NCBI RefSeq assembly: GCF_000427805.1
Contig: NZ_KE386587.1
Coordinates: 3,669-44,609, forward strand
Direction: 5' to 3'
Length of the DNA stretch: 40,941 nt
Source: Budvicia aquatica DSM 5075 = ATCC 35567
GTDB taxonomy: Bacteria; Pseudomonadota; Gammaproteobacteria; Enterobacterales; Enterobacteriaceae
Of the stretch, positions 28,799 to 37,719 are shown piece by piece; position 1 is the stretch's first letter, and each line of letters opens with the position of its first letter. Made by a program: the position numbers and the translations under genes. The notes beneath the pieces were generated by a model, which saw only the letters and a list, made by a program, of their open reading frames with translations, did no database searches and was not told where the DNA came from.

Positions 28799-31432
28799 AT
28801 GAACAACCCTATCTATAAATATAACTTCGATGAAGTTAACGCAACGTACTCCATAGCAGACGTTTTTACCAAACTGACGGACATTAATACCCAACCCTGT
28901 GGGGATAACGTCTTAGAACCTGAAGACGAGACTTGCCCACTCTGCGGCCATCTCAACTGCTTTCGGTTCTATATTGATTCAAACAGAGCCTATTGTTTTT
29001 CCTGCTGTGAGTCGCTGTCGGTACTCGACCTTACCCATAAACTCGGTGACTACATGGATGTGCATGAAGCTGCGCGAGCGCTGGGTGATGGCAACCTAGT
29101 CTCTGCCACTCTAGAACGCCAATCGAGTCCATCAGAGCCGGTCGATGTCGTTGAAGATAACCGCGATATACCCTTAATCGCGTCTATCTTTCAGTATATC
29201 GCTCAACATTGCCACCAGCGCTTACTGGATAACCCCGACGCCATGACCTACCAAACTGAAAAACGAGGCCATCGTGAAGAGACGTTACGGGCTAAGCTTA
29301 TCGGTTATACCGATGGTAAGCTGTATCAGGCGCTAAAGGATAAGTATCCCCAAGAGGTGCTGTTGTCCACGGGTATGTTTCGCCTAGATGCAAACGGCCA
29401 ACTTCGGGACTTTGCCCCGTCCGGTATCTATGTTTACCCCCACGAGATACTGACTCAAGACCCTGAGCAATCGCCCATCCCTATCATTGGGCGATTTACC
29501 TTCAAAGACCCGAATAAGCGCTGGTGTTATCAACAACCCAAAAAGTGCTGGTTGCCCGATGCTGCGCTATTTTACAATATGAATAGTCTGAATCGCCTCG
29601 GAGATATTGCTATCGTCGAGGGTGAAAACGATTTACTCAGCCTAGAAGAAGCTAGTTACCTTGGGTCGATACTGTCAACCAACGGTTCAATCAGTCATCA
29701 ACAAATCGCTGAAATCACCACCTTGGCGGAAACCCGACGCGTTATCACCTTCTTCGACAACGATGATGCCGGAGACAAATACCGCCATAAACTGCCCTGC
29801 GCCACTCACTACGTTGTTCCCGAGCGTGGGAGTGATATCGATGCCCACTTACAACACGGTGGCTCTCTGGAGGCGCTGATGCAGACTCCTACCATGGTGA
29901 CCGTAGTCGATAGTGGTGCTGAAGCGGTCTTTACCCCGCAAGTGGAAGTCATTGAGCCCAAAACTAAAGGGGCCTGCGGTGACGAAGGGTTCAACGATAT
30001 TGGTAATGCTAACGCCTTCTGTCGAATGCATGGAGATAACCTGTGCTACTTAGCAGAAAGTGCCGAGTTTATGCACTTTACCAACCAGAAATGGACTCCC
30101 GCAAGGATGCAAATATGGGAATATGCCAAACAGGTTGCACAGGCTCAGTTGGGCGTTGCTGGTGAACTCTATGCGGACGCCAATAACGAGAAGGATAAAG
30201 CTAAGGCTGATACGCTAAGGCTTCAAGCCAAGGAAGTCATGAGCCATGCAGGCAAGCTTCATTCCCTGCCAAAACTGAAAGCAATGATTGAATTGGCTAA
30301 ACCTAAGCAGGAAGTCTCATCCACCGTATTCAACAGCAATACGATGTTGTTTGCTGTCGATAATGGCGTTATTGACCTCAACTCTGGGTGCTGCCGGGAG
30401 AACCGGCGTCGGGATTACATCAGTCTCTACTCGCCGGTACAGTATGACCCTCTGGCGGTCTGTCCAACATGGGAAAAGTTCATCGCCGATATCATGTTGG
30501 GTGATACTGAGATGATTGATTTCCTCCAGCGCATGGCGGGGTACTTTATTACTGGCCGTGTGGATGAGCAGTTGCTGTTTTTCTTCTACGGTCATGGCAG
30601 TAACGGTAAATCGACCTTTATTAACGTCATGCAGAACCTGACAGGGCCTTATTCCACGCAGCTTAACAGCGATGCGTTAATGGCTAACCGTTATGGTAGT
30701 AGTGGAGGCCCCAATGCATCGATTGCCAAGCTCAATGGTAAACGATTGGTCGTCAGCAATGAGCTCCCCGAGAACGGGCGCTTCGATGAAGTCATGCTTA
30801 AGTCTGCGACCGGAGGCGATACGCTTGTTGCCAGACCAGTTTACGGTAAGCAGGAAATCGAGTTTATGGCTCAGTTCTCGCTGGTGATTATCGGTAACCA
30901 CAAACCGGTTATCCATGATATGTCTCACGGGATGTGGCGTCGTATGTGCATGATACCCTTCGCTGCCCAGTTCACCGCTAACCAGATTGACCCGACGCTG
31001 CCGGACAAACTCAAGGCAGAGTTGCCGGGCATTCTCAACTGGGTCATCAGAGGCGTACAACTGTGGCAGCAGCGCCCCCTGAAGGCGAACTTGCCTCAGT
31101 TTATTCAGGATGCTAACGCAGAATACCGTGCAGAAAGCGACCTGCTGGGTGAATTCCTGACTGAATGCTGTGTGATTAACACTAATGGAAACGGCTTCAC
31201 GGCGACTGCCGACCTCTACCCTGCCTTCAAAGCCTACGCTAATGAAGGTAATGAGTGGACAATGACCCAGAGAACGTTAACGAAAAAACTTCTGGAACGT
31301 GGACTGGAGAAAACGCGGTATCAAAACAAGTATGGATTTAAAGGCATTACCCTGATAGACCGCGAGCTCTCAGTGGTCCCTGAGGGAACCTTCAGCCACA
31401 ATATCAGTTATTACAACCGTAACCAACGCTAG
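28799..31432 (+). CDS. P4-type primase/helicase (alpha-like replication protein)
   Basis: An 877-residue multidomain replication protein. An N-terminal zinc ribbon has Cys46/49 and Cys66/69 (CPLCG and CFSC). A TOPRIM-type primase core shows IVEGEND (near residue 272) and FFDNDDAGD (near 320). A C-terminal D5/SF3 helicase carries Walker A GHGSNGKST (near 598), Walker B-like KRLVVSNELPE, and sensor-like VIIGNHKPVI. This architecture is that of phage P4 alpha protein and related satellite or plasmid primases (D5_N, DUF5906). It would allow autonomous replication of the element after excision. The ATG at 28799 follows AGGAG. A terminator lies just after the gene. Confidence 0.92.
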   Translation: MNNPIYKYNFDEVNATYSIADVFTKLTDINTQPCGDNVLEPEDETCPLCGHLNCFRFYIDSNRAYCFSCCESLSVLDLTHKLGDYMDVHEAARALGDGNLVSATLERQSSPSEPVDVVEDNRDIPLIASIFQYIAQHCHQRLLDNPDAMTYQTEKRGHREETLRAKLIGYTDGKLYQALKDKYPQEVLLSTGMFRLDANGQLRDFAPSGIYVYPHEILTQDPEQSPIPIIGRFTFKDPNKRWCYQQPKKCWLPDAALFYNMNSLNRLGDIAIVEGENDLLSLEEASYLGSILSTNGSISHQQIAEITTLAETRRVITFFDNDDAGDKYRHKLPCATHYVVPERGSDIDAHLQHGGSLEALMQTPTMVTVVDSGAEAVFTPQVEVIEPKTKGACGDEGFNDIGNANAFCRMHGDNLCYLAESAEFMHFTNQKWTPARMQIWEYAKQVAQAQLGVAGELYADANNEKDKAKADTLRLQAKEVMSHAGKLHSLPKLKAMIELAKPKQEVSSTVFNSNTMLFAVDNGVIDLNSGCCRENRRRDYISLYSPVQYDPLAVCPTWEKFIADIMLGDTEMIDFLQRMAGYFITGRVDEQLLFFFYGHGSNGKSTFINVMQNLTGPYSTQLNSDALMANRYGSSGGPNASIAKLNGKRLVVSNELPENGRFDEVMLKSATGGDTLVARPVYGKQEIEFMAQFSLVIIGNHKPVIHDMSHGMWRRMCMIPFAAQFTANQIDPTLPDKLKAELPGILNWVIRGVQLWQQRPLKANLPQFIQDANAEYRAESDLLGEFLTECCVINTNGNGFTATADLYPAFKAYANEGNEWTMTQRTLTKKLLERGLEKTRYQNKYGFKGITLIDRELSVVPEGTFSHNISYYNRNQR

Positions 31433-31454
31433 CCTATAACCAATAGGCCAGACC

Positions 31455-31489
31455 AAAGGGGTAAGCTCAGCCGGGCCTACCCCTTTTCT
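31455..31489 (+). terminator. Primase terminator
   Basis: A 9-bp stem AAAGGGGTA (31455-31463) with TACCCCTTT (31478-31486), with a T-rich tail through 31490. Confidence 0.85.
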
Positions 31490-31622
31490 TTGGCTCCTGC
31501 TGTACTTCACCAAAACCTCAACCTGTTAGTTAGTTAATCAATATGGCTCAGACACAGGTGCAGGCATTCACAATTAGGGGTAAAGGATGACCTAGAATAG
31601 GACCACGACCGATACTAGCAGC

Positions 31623-31802
31623 ATGAGCACGGTTACCTTCATCGCCTCTCCTGATGGCTTACACGCACAATGCCAGCACCTGAGCCAATTCTGCCAGAAC
31701 ATGCCACTTAGGATTAAACCCTGTTTTACAAATAATGCAGTGACATCAACCCTGATTGACAATCTGGGTTCTGAATCTGCCAGTTTGAAGCGATATAAGT
31801 AA
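31623..31802 (+). CDS. Hypothetical 59-residue frame running into the repeat
   Basis: Starts MSTVTFIASPDGLHAQCQHL and ends LGSESASLKRYK. Not recognised. The last two thirds lie in the 282-bp repeat, and the right copy keeps the same frame and stop (TAA at 39276-39278) but lacks the start region. Three of the amino-acid changes between copies cluster at RIKPC/RIIRC and the rest is identical. The nucleotide match continues past the stop, which argues that the repeat is conserved as DNA and that this may not be a true gene. No good ribosome site is present. Confidence 0.3.
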   Translation: MSTVTFIASPDGLHAQCQHLSQFCQNMPLRIKPCFTNNAVTSTLIDNLGSESASLKRYK

Positions 31803-31964
31803 AACTTTTACTATGAATATTTCCGTAGGAAGTTTTCTAAAAAAGGGGTCTAAAGTGGCAGCCTTAGGTGAGATTTTCCTTTTTAACCGTGCCCTGCAAG
31901 GCTTTTTCTGAAAACAGCACTGAGTTTGTTTTGGCAGATTTGGCATCCAAACTGGCAGGCGGGC
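31684..31964. repeat. 282-bp direct repeat, left copy
   Basis: Matches 39160-39441 in the same orientation with roughly nine in ten bases identical by eye; differences are clustered. Internally, CTGCCAGTTTG (31777-31787) and CAAACTGGCAG (31948-31958) form a perfect 11-bp inverted repeat, and the start and end both contain CTGCCAG/CTGGCAG motifs. It is upstream of rhs, and the right copy lies between the last rhs-module gene and radC. Confidence 0.93.
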
Positions 31965-32086
31965 AATATCTAATAGGTAGAGGCGTCGGAATCGTCAGCG
32001 GGAACAGGAACAGGAACAAGAGCGGCAGCCTCACCCCCAAGCAGAAACGGGTTTTATCTCTCTTATACCCGACGAGAGAACACAAA

Positions 32087-32191
32087 ATGAAAGACCTTGA
32101 GAACCATCCTGTTGTTACTGGCGGATTTTCTCTTCTGCTTTCTGCTTTAACTGTATCTAGCTGGGTATCTTCAATAAATCATCATCCATAA
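32087..32191 (+). CDS. Hypothetical 34-residue membrane-like peptide
   Basis: MKDLENHPVVTGGFSLLLSA followed by a short hydrophobic run and HHP at the end. It has one possible membrane segment. GAGAGA lies about 8 bases before the ATG. It is unrecognised and could be chance. Short hydrophobic peptides also follow radC in this island. Confidence 0.3.
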   Translation: MKDLENHPVVTGGFSLLLSALTVSSWVSSINHHP

Positions 32192-32368
32192 AAACGCAAT
32201 GCTATCAGTATGTAACAGGGATACTGTCATTTATACCAGCTAGACGTCTTCCCTTTATTCTGGTGTTATAACTAAAAATTCCGTCTTTATTTTCTTACCT
32301 TTATCGAAAGCAGGCTGGTTGCTGTCGGTTTAATAACAATAATAATGAATTCCTAAGGTTTAACCGTT

Positions 32369-35300
32369 ATGGATAACTTCGGTAGCGTGTACCACACGGC
32401 CAATAATGTAAACAATCAGGCGCCACGCAAACAGTTTACGGCAACAGATAAAGAGCAGTTATATACAGACGTGATTGAAGGCTTTACGCACTGTCTGGAC
32501 GGCTTCCAAGACTCACTGACAAAACAATTTATGCAAGCCGCCCGTAATACGCTACCTAATATGTTTTTCCCGCTCAATCTACTGGCTGCGGCGGTCAAAC
32601 ATATGCCTCTGGATGGCCCTCCCGGCTCAGGTAACTCCCCCGAACCTCGCGCATTGACTAACTCCGGTGTTGTCGCCATGTGCGAACGGACAAAGACCCG
32701 GATAATCCGCTACGGCTATGGCGGCTTTAGCGATGATATCAACAGTGACGATGCCTTTGTGCCGTTTCCCGATACCGCCTTTAAGCTTCTGGATGGGGCC
32801 GGTAAAGAAGTGTTCTCCGGCAAGTTTAATGCCAAGGGTGAATCTGAAGAATTTCAGAACGTCAGCGAAAGCGGTGAATACACCTTAATCATTAACCCGG
32901 ATGTTAATAAAGAAGAGTATGAAGCCTGGCTGCAAGGCTATGCACCGGTAATGTCCACATTACTCACCTGGCTGAATGACACTTGGGCTGCCCCAAAGAA
33001 TCAGGCTAGCTGGACCAGTTATCTGGCCCTGCCTGCGGAGGCTCAAGCAGCCCTTGAAGCTAAAGCCATGGGTGAAGGCGTGGCAACTGGCGCAGAGCAC
33101 TTTGTCACCAGCATTTATGACATTGCCTCAGGCATTATGTCGTTAACCCCCGGCGCTATCATCTCCAACAAAATTCGGGATGTGGTGACTGAGCAGATGG
33201 ACATGCCCAAAAGGCCAGAGAACGCCTTTGATAAGCTGTTAAAAATCGACATTACGCCGGAAGATTTAACCCGAACCAAAGAGACGCTGAAAAAACTGGG
33301 CACCAACGTTCAAGATGATGCCATGCTCTATCTCTATTTAGAAGCCTTGCTTGCCTGGCGATGCCTGCTACCGCCTAAAGAACGCGCCAATATTGACGGT
33401 CAGGTCTTTTTTGAGGTTCTGGCATTAGCGCTCAGCGGTGTGTTTACCGCCGGAGTGGGTGCGGCAGTGAAAGGGGCCAGTACCTTAGCCAAGCTGAGCG
33501 TCCCTTTTGTGCGTACCAGTATTGAAAGCCTGATAAAAACCACCCGTGCGGTGGCGGTGATGGCCGTGATGGCGAAAAGCGCCCGGACGCTCAATAAGAC
33601 GCAAGTGGCTCTGAAGTTCGGTCCGTTTTCTTATCTCAGAGAGGGTAAAGCCATCATCGAGGTTCGCCGTGGTTATGCCCCTTACACAGACCTTAGGGTA
33701 TTAACGGCAAAACCAAAACCCCCAGCATCATTGCATAATGAACCAACAGGGATCCCCGCAGGGTCTCATCCCACCACCGGCGACCCGATATCCATGATTA
33801 ACGGTGAAGAGTTGCTGGCGTTAGACGATATCGTTTTACCGGGATTGTTGCCGTTTACTTTTTCCCGCCTTTATCGCACCTCCCGAGTATCCCGAGATTG
33901 TGGATTAGGCGATGGTTGGTCACATTCACTCGACCACCATATGCGCTTTGAGGATGATAATGACCTCGCCTACTGGATGGATAACGAAGGCCGGATTATT
34001 ACCTTGCCGCTGCCCACGAAAGTCATGCCGTTTGTGGATAATCCGGTAGCCGGGGGTGAGCTGTATTTGGGCCATAATGGTCAGTATATTGCCCGTTCAA
34101 CCGGAAGCCCACTGACCTACTACTTCACCCGTGAAGCGCACCGTGGCCGGCTCGTCGCTATCAAAGACCGCTATCAGAATACCTTAACCTTGCACTATAA
34201 CGCTCAGGGACAACTGGTGCGTCTGTCACCGGAATCACTCAATGGCCCCGCCCTGCTGCTGAGCTGGCAAGATGACCACATCACAGAAGTTGCCTTTGCT
34301 CGCTATAGCCCAAAAGAGGCTAACTGGCAGGCTATTGCTCCGGGCATGACCTATGGCTATAGCCCTGAACGCCAACTGATTAGCGCGGAGAATGCCGCTA
34401 AAGAGACTGAGCGCTACACCTACGATAATCAAAATGTCATTCTTTCTCGTGAACTCGCTGGTGGTACCACATTCTATTGGGAGTGGGAAGATGAGGGCGA
34501 AAAGGTCCGCTGTATCCGTCATTGGGGTAACTTTAATCAGCTAGACGTTCGCTACCAATGGGATATCGATAACGGTCTCGGCACGTTAATCAATCAGGAT
34601 GGGACCAAAGAGATTTATCAGCATGGTGAGAAGTCGCTGCTGCTGGCTAAAATCACGCCGGACGGGGCGCGGGTTGACTATCAGTACAACGATGACGGTA
34701 AGAAGATTGCTGAATCTGATGCCTTAGGTCATATCACCCGCTATGACTACGACCAACAGGGTAATCTGGAGACCATTATTTATCCGGATGAGCGGGTGGT
34801 TTATTTCAGCTATCAGCGGGGACTGGTTGATAGCGTTCGTGACGGCGATAAGCTCTGGCAGTATGTGCATAACGCCGTCGGTGACATGACCCAATCGGTC
34901 AATCCGCTGGGTCAGTCAACCCGTTATGTCTACAACGAACGCGGGCAGAAAACAGAAGCAACCTATCCTGATGGTATACGTCAACGTTGGGTATGGGGTG
35001 ATGACGGTGAGCTGTTAGAAGAGAATTTGTCTGACGGTCGGCTACGCCGCTATACCTACGATAACCTGCTGCGCATTGTTGAGCAGCGTGATGAACTTAA
35101 CCGCACGACCGCTTACCAGTATGACCCGTTGGGGCGATTATCCGTTATCACTTTCCCGGATAGCCGTACCCGTGAATATCAGTACAATCCTTACGGCAAA
35201 GTGACCCGACTGAAGGATGAAGCCGGTCGTATCACCACTTACGACTATGATGCTCCCCTGCACCTGCTGACCAAGAAAACCCTGCCTGATGGTCAGAGCC

Positions 35301-37417
35301 TGCAATACCGTTACGATAACCTTCACCTTCAGGTGAGTGAAATCGAGAACCAGAAAGGTGAAGTCTACCGTATCGGTTACACCCCTACCGGCCTGATAAA
35401 CGAAGAAATCGGCTTTGATAATGTTAAAACCACTTACGCCTATGACCTGAACGGTAAGCTGCTTGAGAAAAAAGAATTTGGTAACCAGCACGATGAGAAA
35501 CCGCTGATTACCCGCTATATCCGTGACACCGTGGGGCGCCTGATGAGCCGTATTCTGCCGGACGGTAGCGAAGAAAAGTATCAGTACGATAACCACGGCC
35601 GCCTGTCGATGATTCAGGCGGGTAAAGAGGTACTGGCATGGGAATACAACCGGGCAGACCAGTTAACCGCTGAGCATCAGAACTGGGCCACGCTGAGGCA
35701 TTATTACAGCAAACAGACTGGCTTACTTACCGGTACTAAGCTGCCGGATGGTCAGAAGATAGGTTACCACCATATTGACGGCCAACTCCGGGGCATAACG
35801 CTGGATGACAATCCGATAGCGGCCTTTAGTTATGATAACAGCGGCCGTGAGCGCGAACGCCGTCAGGGCAACGGTCTGATTAATCGTTTTCAGTACGATG
35901 AAATGGGCCGACTATCCCGCCATTACCTGCGTGAAGGCATGGGGTTTGATGACAACCCACAGACCCTGTGGCAACAGGATTACCAATATCAGTCAGATGG
36001 TGAACTGGCGAAAATCGTCGGCAATAACGCCAGAGACTATCGCTATGATGAAGTCGGTCAACTGACATCAGCAGGCTATCCTGAGGCCAACAAAGACCAT
36101 CACCATGCCCACCACGTTGAGACCTTTAAGTACGACGTAGCCGGTAACCGCATCTCCGACGATAACAGTGCCACCGGCAACCGACTGGCCTTCTTTGGTG
36201 ACCGCCACTTTGAGTATGACCGGTTTGGTAATCTGATTGCTGAGCGCCGAGGCACCGCCTATAAACTTCTCACGACCTATGAATACGACTGCCGCCACCG
36301 GTTGATTAAACATGTTTCACCCAATGGTCGAGTATCCACCTATACCTATGACACATTTAACCGCCGGACCAGTAAAACCGTTGACGGTAAGAAAATTGAG
36401 TTTATCTGGCAGGGTAACAAGCTCATCGCTGAGTGCTCCGATAAAGACACCGTCTGGCGTAGCTACCTGTATGAGCCCGACAACTTCCGCCCTCTTGCTC
36501 TGGTGGAAGGCAATGCCAAGAAAAACCAGAAGATTGAAACCTACTGGTATCAGAATGACCATCTGGGTACACCGCATAGCCTGACTGACAGTCTGGGTAA
36601 TCTGGTGTATAGCTGTAGTTATAATGCTTATGGAAAACTACAGGAAGAAACCCAACATCGACAGGAAGAGTTTGGCATCAGGGTTGAGACTAATTTACGG
36701 TTTCAGGGACAGTACTGGGATGAAGAGACGGGGCTTCATTACAACTTCAACCGGTATTATGATCCAGCATTGGGACGGTATTTGACGCAGGACCCGATTA
36801 AGCTGGGTGGTGGGTTGAATGGGTATCAGTATGTAGATGGAAATCCAGTTTCTTGGGTAGATCCGCTGGGGTTATTTAGACAAGATGGCACTGGATTTGG
36901 GAATGCAACAGTCAATTCTAGTTCGCCATCCTTACCTAAAACATCCTCTTCGATGGAAGATATACTGGCTACAGGGAAATTACCGGGTGATACAGGAGTA
37001 GTGATTACAGACCAGTCAGTGTCGTATGCCGATTTATATAAGCTTAGTACTAATAATGAGTCAGGTATGGCAAAGGAAATCCTGCTAGTTCGGCAAGAGA
37101 TTGACGGTCAAATGAAGTATGTTATTTATTCGGGAGGTACAAGAAAAGTAGGGGTCCCTAAAAGGAGCAGACCGGTTGCTCATACGCACCCGACAGAGGA
37201 CATTTATCAGAAATGGCCTTCACCTGGTGATATGGAAACAATAAATAAATATTATGATAGGCAGTTAGATCTTAAACCAAATCACAAAGCACAGCCGCAT
37301 TCAATTATTTGGGGAAAAGAACCAGGAGAAACAACAACTATTTATCCTGGCCCAAATAAAACCCCCTTACCACCAAGAAGAGAAAAACCAAGACATCCGA
37401 AAAGGAGTGAATATTGA
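32369..37417 (+). CDS. Rhs-family polymorphic toxin with JAMM/JAB-like C-terminal domain
   Basis: A 1682-residue Rhs protein. The N-terminal region (1-340) is helical, with a hydrophobic stretch about 345-410. It has no PAAR motif. A DUF6531-type entry follows from about residue 460 (GDPISMINGEELLALDDIVLPGLLPFTFSRLYRTS). YD repeats (YxYDxxGR type) run from about 600 to 1400. The Rhs core NDHLGTPHSLTD, then GLHYNFNRYYDPALGRYLTQ and NPVSWVDPLGL, ends at residue 1502. The 180-residue tip is A+T-rich and shows a JAMM-type set: Glu1570 (AKEILLV), His1605-x-His1607 (AHTHP), and Ser1618-x-x-Asp1621 (PSPGD). Such tips are delivered toxins, in this case probably a metallopeptidase-fold effector. No vgrG or T6SS gene is in the window. 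Confidence 0.92.
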   Translation: MDNFGSVYHTANNVNNQAPRKQFTATDKEQLYTDVIEGFTHCLDGFQDSLTKQFMQAARNTLPNMFFPLNLLAAAVKHMPLDGPPGSGNSPEPRALTNSGVVAMCERTKTRIIRYGYGGFSDDINSDDAFVPFPDTAFKLLDGAGKEVFSGKFNAKGESEEFQNVSESGEYTLIINPDVNKEEYEAWLQGYAPVMSTLLTWLNDTWAAPKNQASWTSYLALPAEAQAALEAKAMGEGVATGAEHFVTSIYDIASGIMSLTPGAIISNKIRDVVTEQMDMPKRPENAFDKLLKIDITPEDLTRTKETLKKLGTNVQDDAMLYLYLEALLAWRCLLPPKERANIDGQVFFEVLALALSGVFTAGVGAAVKGASTLAKLSVPFVRTSIESLIKTTRAVAVMAVMAKSARTLNKTQVALKFGPFSYLREGKAIIEVRRGYAPYTDLRVLTAKPKPPASLHNEPTGIPAGSHPTTGDPISMINGEELLALDDIVLPGLLPFTFSRLYRTSRVSRDCGLGDGWSHSLDHHMRFEDDNDLAYWMDNEGRIITLPLPTKVMPFVDNPVAGGELYLGHNGQYIARSTGSPLTYYFTREAHRGRLVAIKDRYQNTLTLHYNAQGQLVRLSPESLNGPALLLSWQDDHITEVAFARYSPKEANWQAIAPGMTYGYSPERQLISAENAAKETERYTYDNQNVILSRELAGGTTFYWEWEDEGEKVRCIRHWGNFNQLDVRYQWDIDNGLGTLINQDGTKEIYQHGEKSLLLAKITPDGARVDYQYNDDGKKIAESDALGHITRYDYDQQGNLETIIYPDERVVYFSYQRGLVDSVRDGDKLWQYVHNAVGDMTQSVNPLGQSTRYVYNERGQKTEATYPDGIRQRWVWGDDGELLEENLSDGRLRRYTYDNLLRIVEQRDELNRTTAYQYDPLGRLSVITFPDSRTREYQYNPYGKVTRLKDEAGRITTYDYDAPLHLLTKKTLPDGQSLQYRYDNLHLQVSEIENQKGEVYRIGYTPTGLINEEIGFDNVKTTYAYDLNGKLLEKKEFGNQHDEKPLITRYIRDTVGRLMSRILPDGSEEKYQYDNHGRLSMIQAGKEVLAWEYNRADQLTAEHQNWATLRHYYSKQTGLLTGTKLPDGQKIGYHHIDGQLRGITLDDNPIAAFSYDNSGRERERRQGNGLINRFQYDEMGRLSRHYLREGMGFDDNPQTLWQQDYQYQSDGELAKIVGNNARDYRYDEVGQLTSAGYPEANKDHHHAHHVETFKYDVAGNRISDDNSATGNRLAFFGDRHFEYDRFGNLIAERRGTAYKLLTTYEYDCRHRLIKHVSPNGRVSTYTYDTFNRRTSKTVDGKKIEFIWQGNKLIAECSDKDTVWRSYLYEPDNFRPLALVEGNAKKNQKIETYWYQNDHLGTPHSLTDSLGNLVYSCSYNAYGKLQEETQHRQEEFGIRVETNLRFQGQYWDEETGLHYNFNRYYDPALGRYLTQDPIKLGGGLNGYQYVDGNPVSWVDPLGLFRQDGTGFGNATVNSSSPSLPKTSSSMEDILATGKLPGDTGVVITDQSVSYADLYKLSTNNESGMAKEILLVRQEIDGQMKYVIYSGGTRKVGVPKRSRPVAHTHPTEDIYQKWPSPGDMETINKYYDRQLDLKPNHKAQPHSIIWGKEPGETTTIYPGPNKTPLPPRREKPRHPKRSEY

Positions 37418-37653
37418 TGAGTAGAGCAACAGTAAAAACTTTTACAGATGAAGAAATCATAGAAAACCTTACTCATGAGGGGAAAAATATTGATGATTAC
37501 TACCTAGAGGAGACACTCTCTGGTAATCTCTCCATATCAGCCTGTTTCAATGGGCAGGATTTTGATTTTTTTTGGGAAGATGAACAGTTGCGTTTGGCTG
37601 TATTGGCGTTTTTAAAAAAACGAGGGGCTCGCATCGTACCTTATAAGGATTAA
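37417..37653 (+). CDS. Putative immunity protein for the Rhs tip
   Basis: A 78-residue acidic protein (MSRATVKTFTDEEIIENLTH; QDFDFFWEDEQLRL), not recognised as a named family. The start codon overlaps the rhs stop by one base (TGATG), with GGAG 9 bases upstream inside the rhs end, so expression is coupled to the toxin. Position, size, acidity and A+T content are those of cognate immunity genes of Rhs toxins. No experiment or homology supports the pairing here. A TTG three bases earlier is a less likely start. Confidence 0.75.
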   Translation: MSRATVKTFTDEEIIENLTHEGKNIDDYYLEETLSGNLSISACFNGQDFDFFWEDEQLRLAVLAFLKKRGARIVPYKD

Positions 37654-37719
37654 AGGCAGGTGTTTGGACCAACGATAATATGCAGAAGTTAGTGATTTTA
37701 CCCTTAGAGGCTTCTAAAA

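Larger units (their letters stand above)
31490..32368. other. Gap between primase and rhs
   Basis: This 880-bp stretch without a confident gene holds the left copy of the 282-bp repeat (31684-31964), a 59-codon frame entering that repeat, three tandem GGAACA hexamers (32001-32018), and a 34-codon frame (32087-32191). The last 175 bp are A+T-rich and presumably hold the rhs promoter. Confidence 0.6.

Noticed and set aside
31746..31946. 66-codon minus-strand frame in the left 282-bp repeat, with a like frame at 39222-39422
   Set aside because: The two copies differ mainly by amino-acid-changing substitutions, and no ribosome site is evident. The frame is better explained by DNA-level conservation of the repeat.
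35138..35596. 152-codon frame antisense to rhs
   Set aside because: The repeated YD-motif codons generate long open antisense frames. There is no start signal or recognisable product.
32369..37417. Linkage of Rhs to a type VI secretion cluster
   Set aside because: No vgrG, hcp, EagR-type chaperone or PAAR motif is present in the window, so the delivery route is left open.
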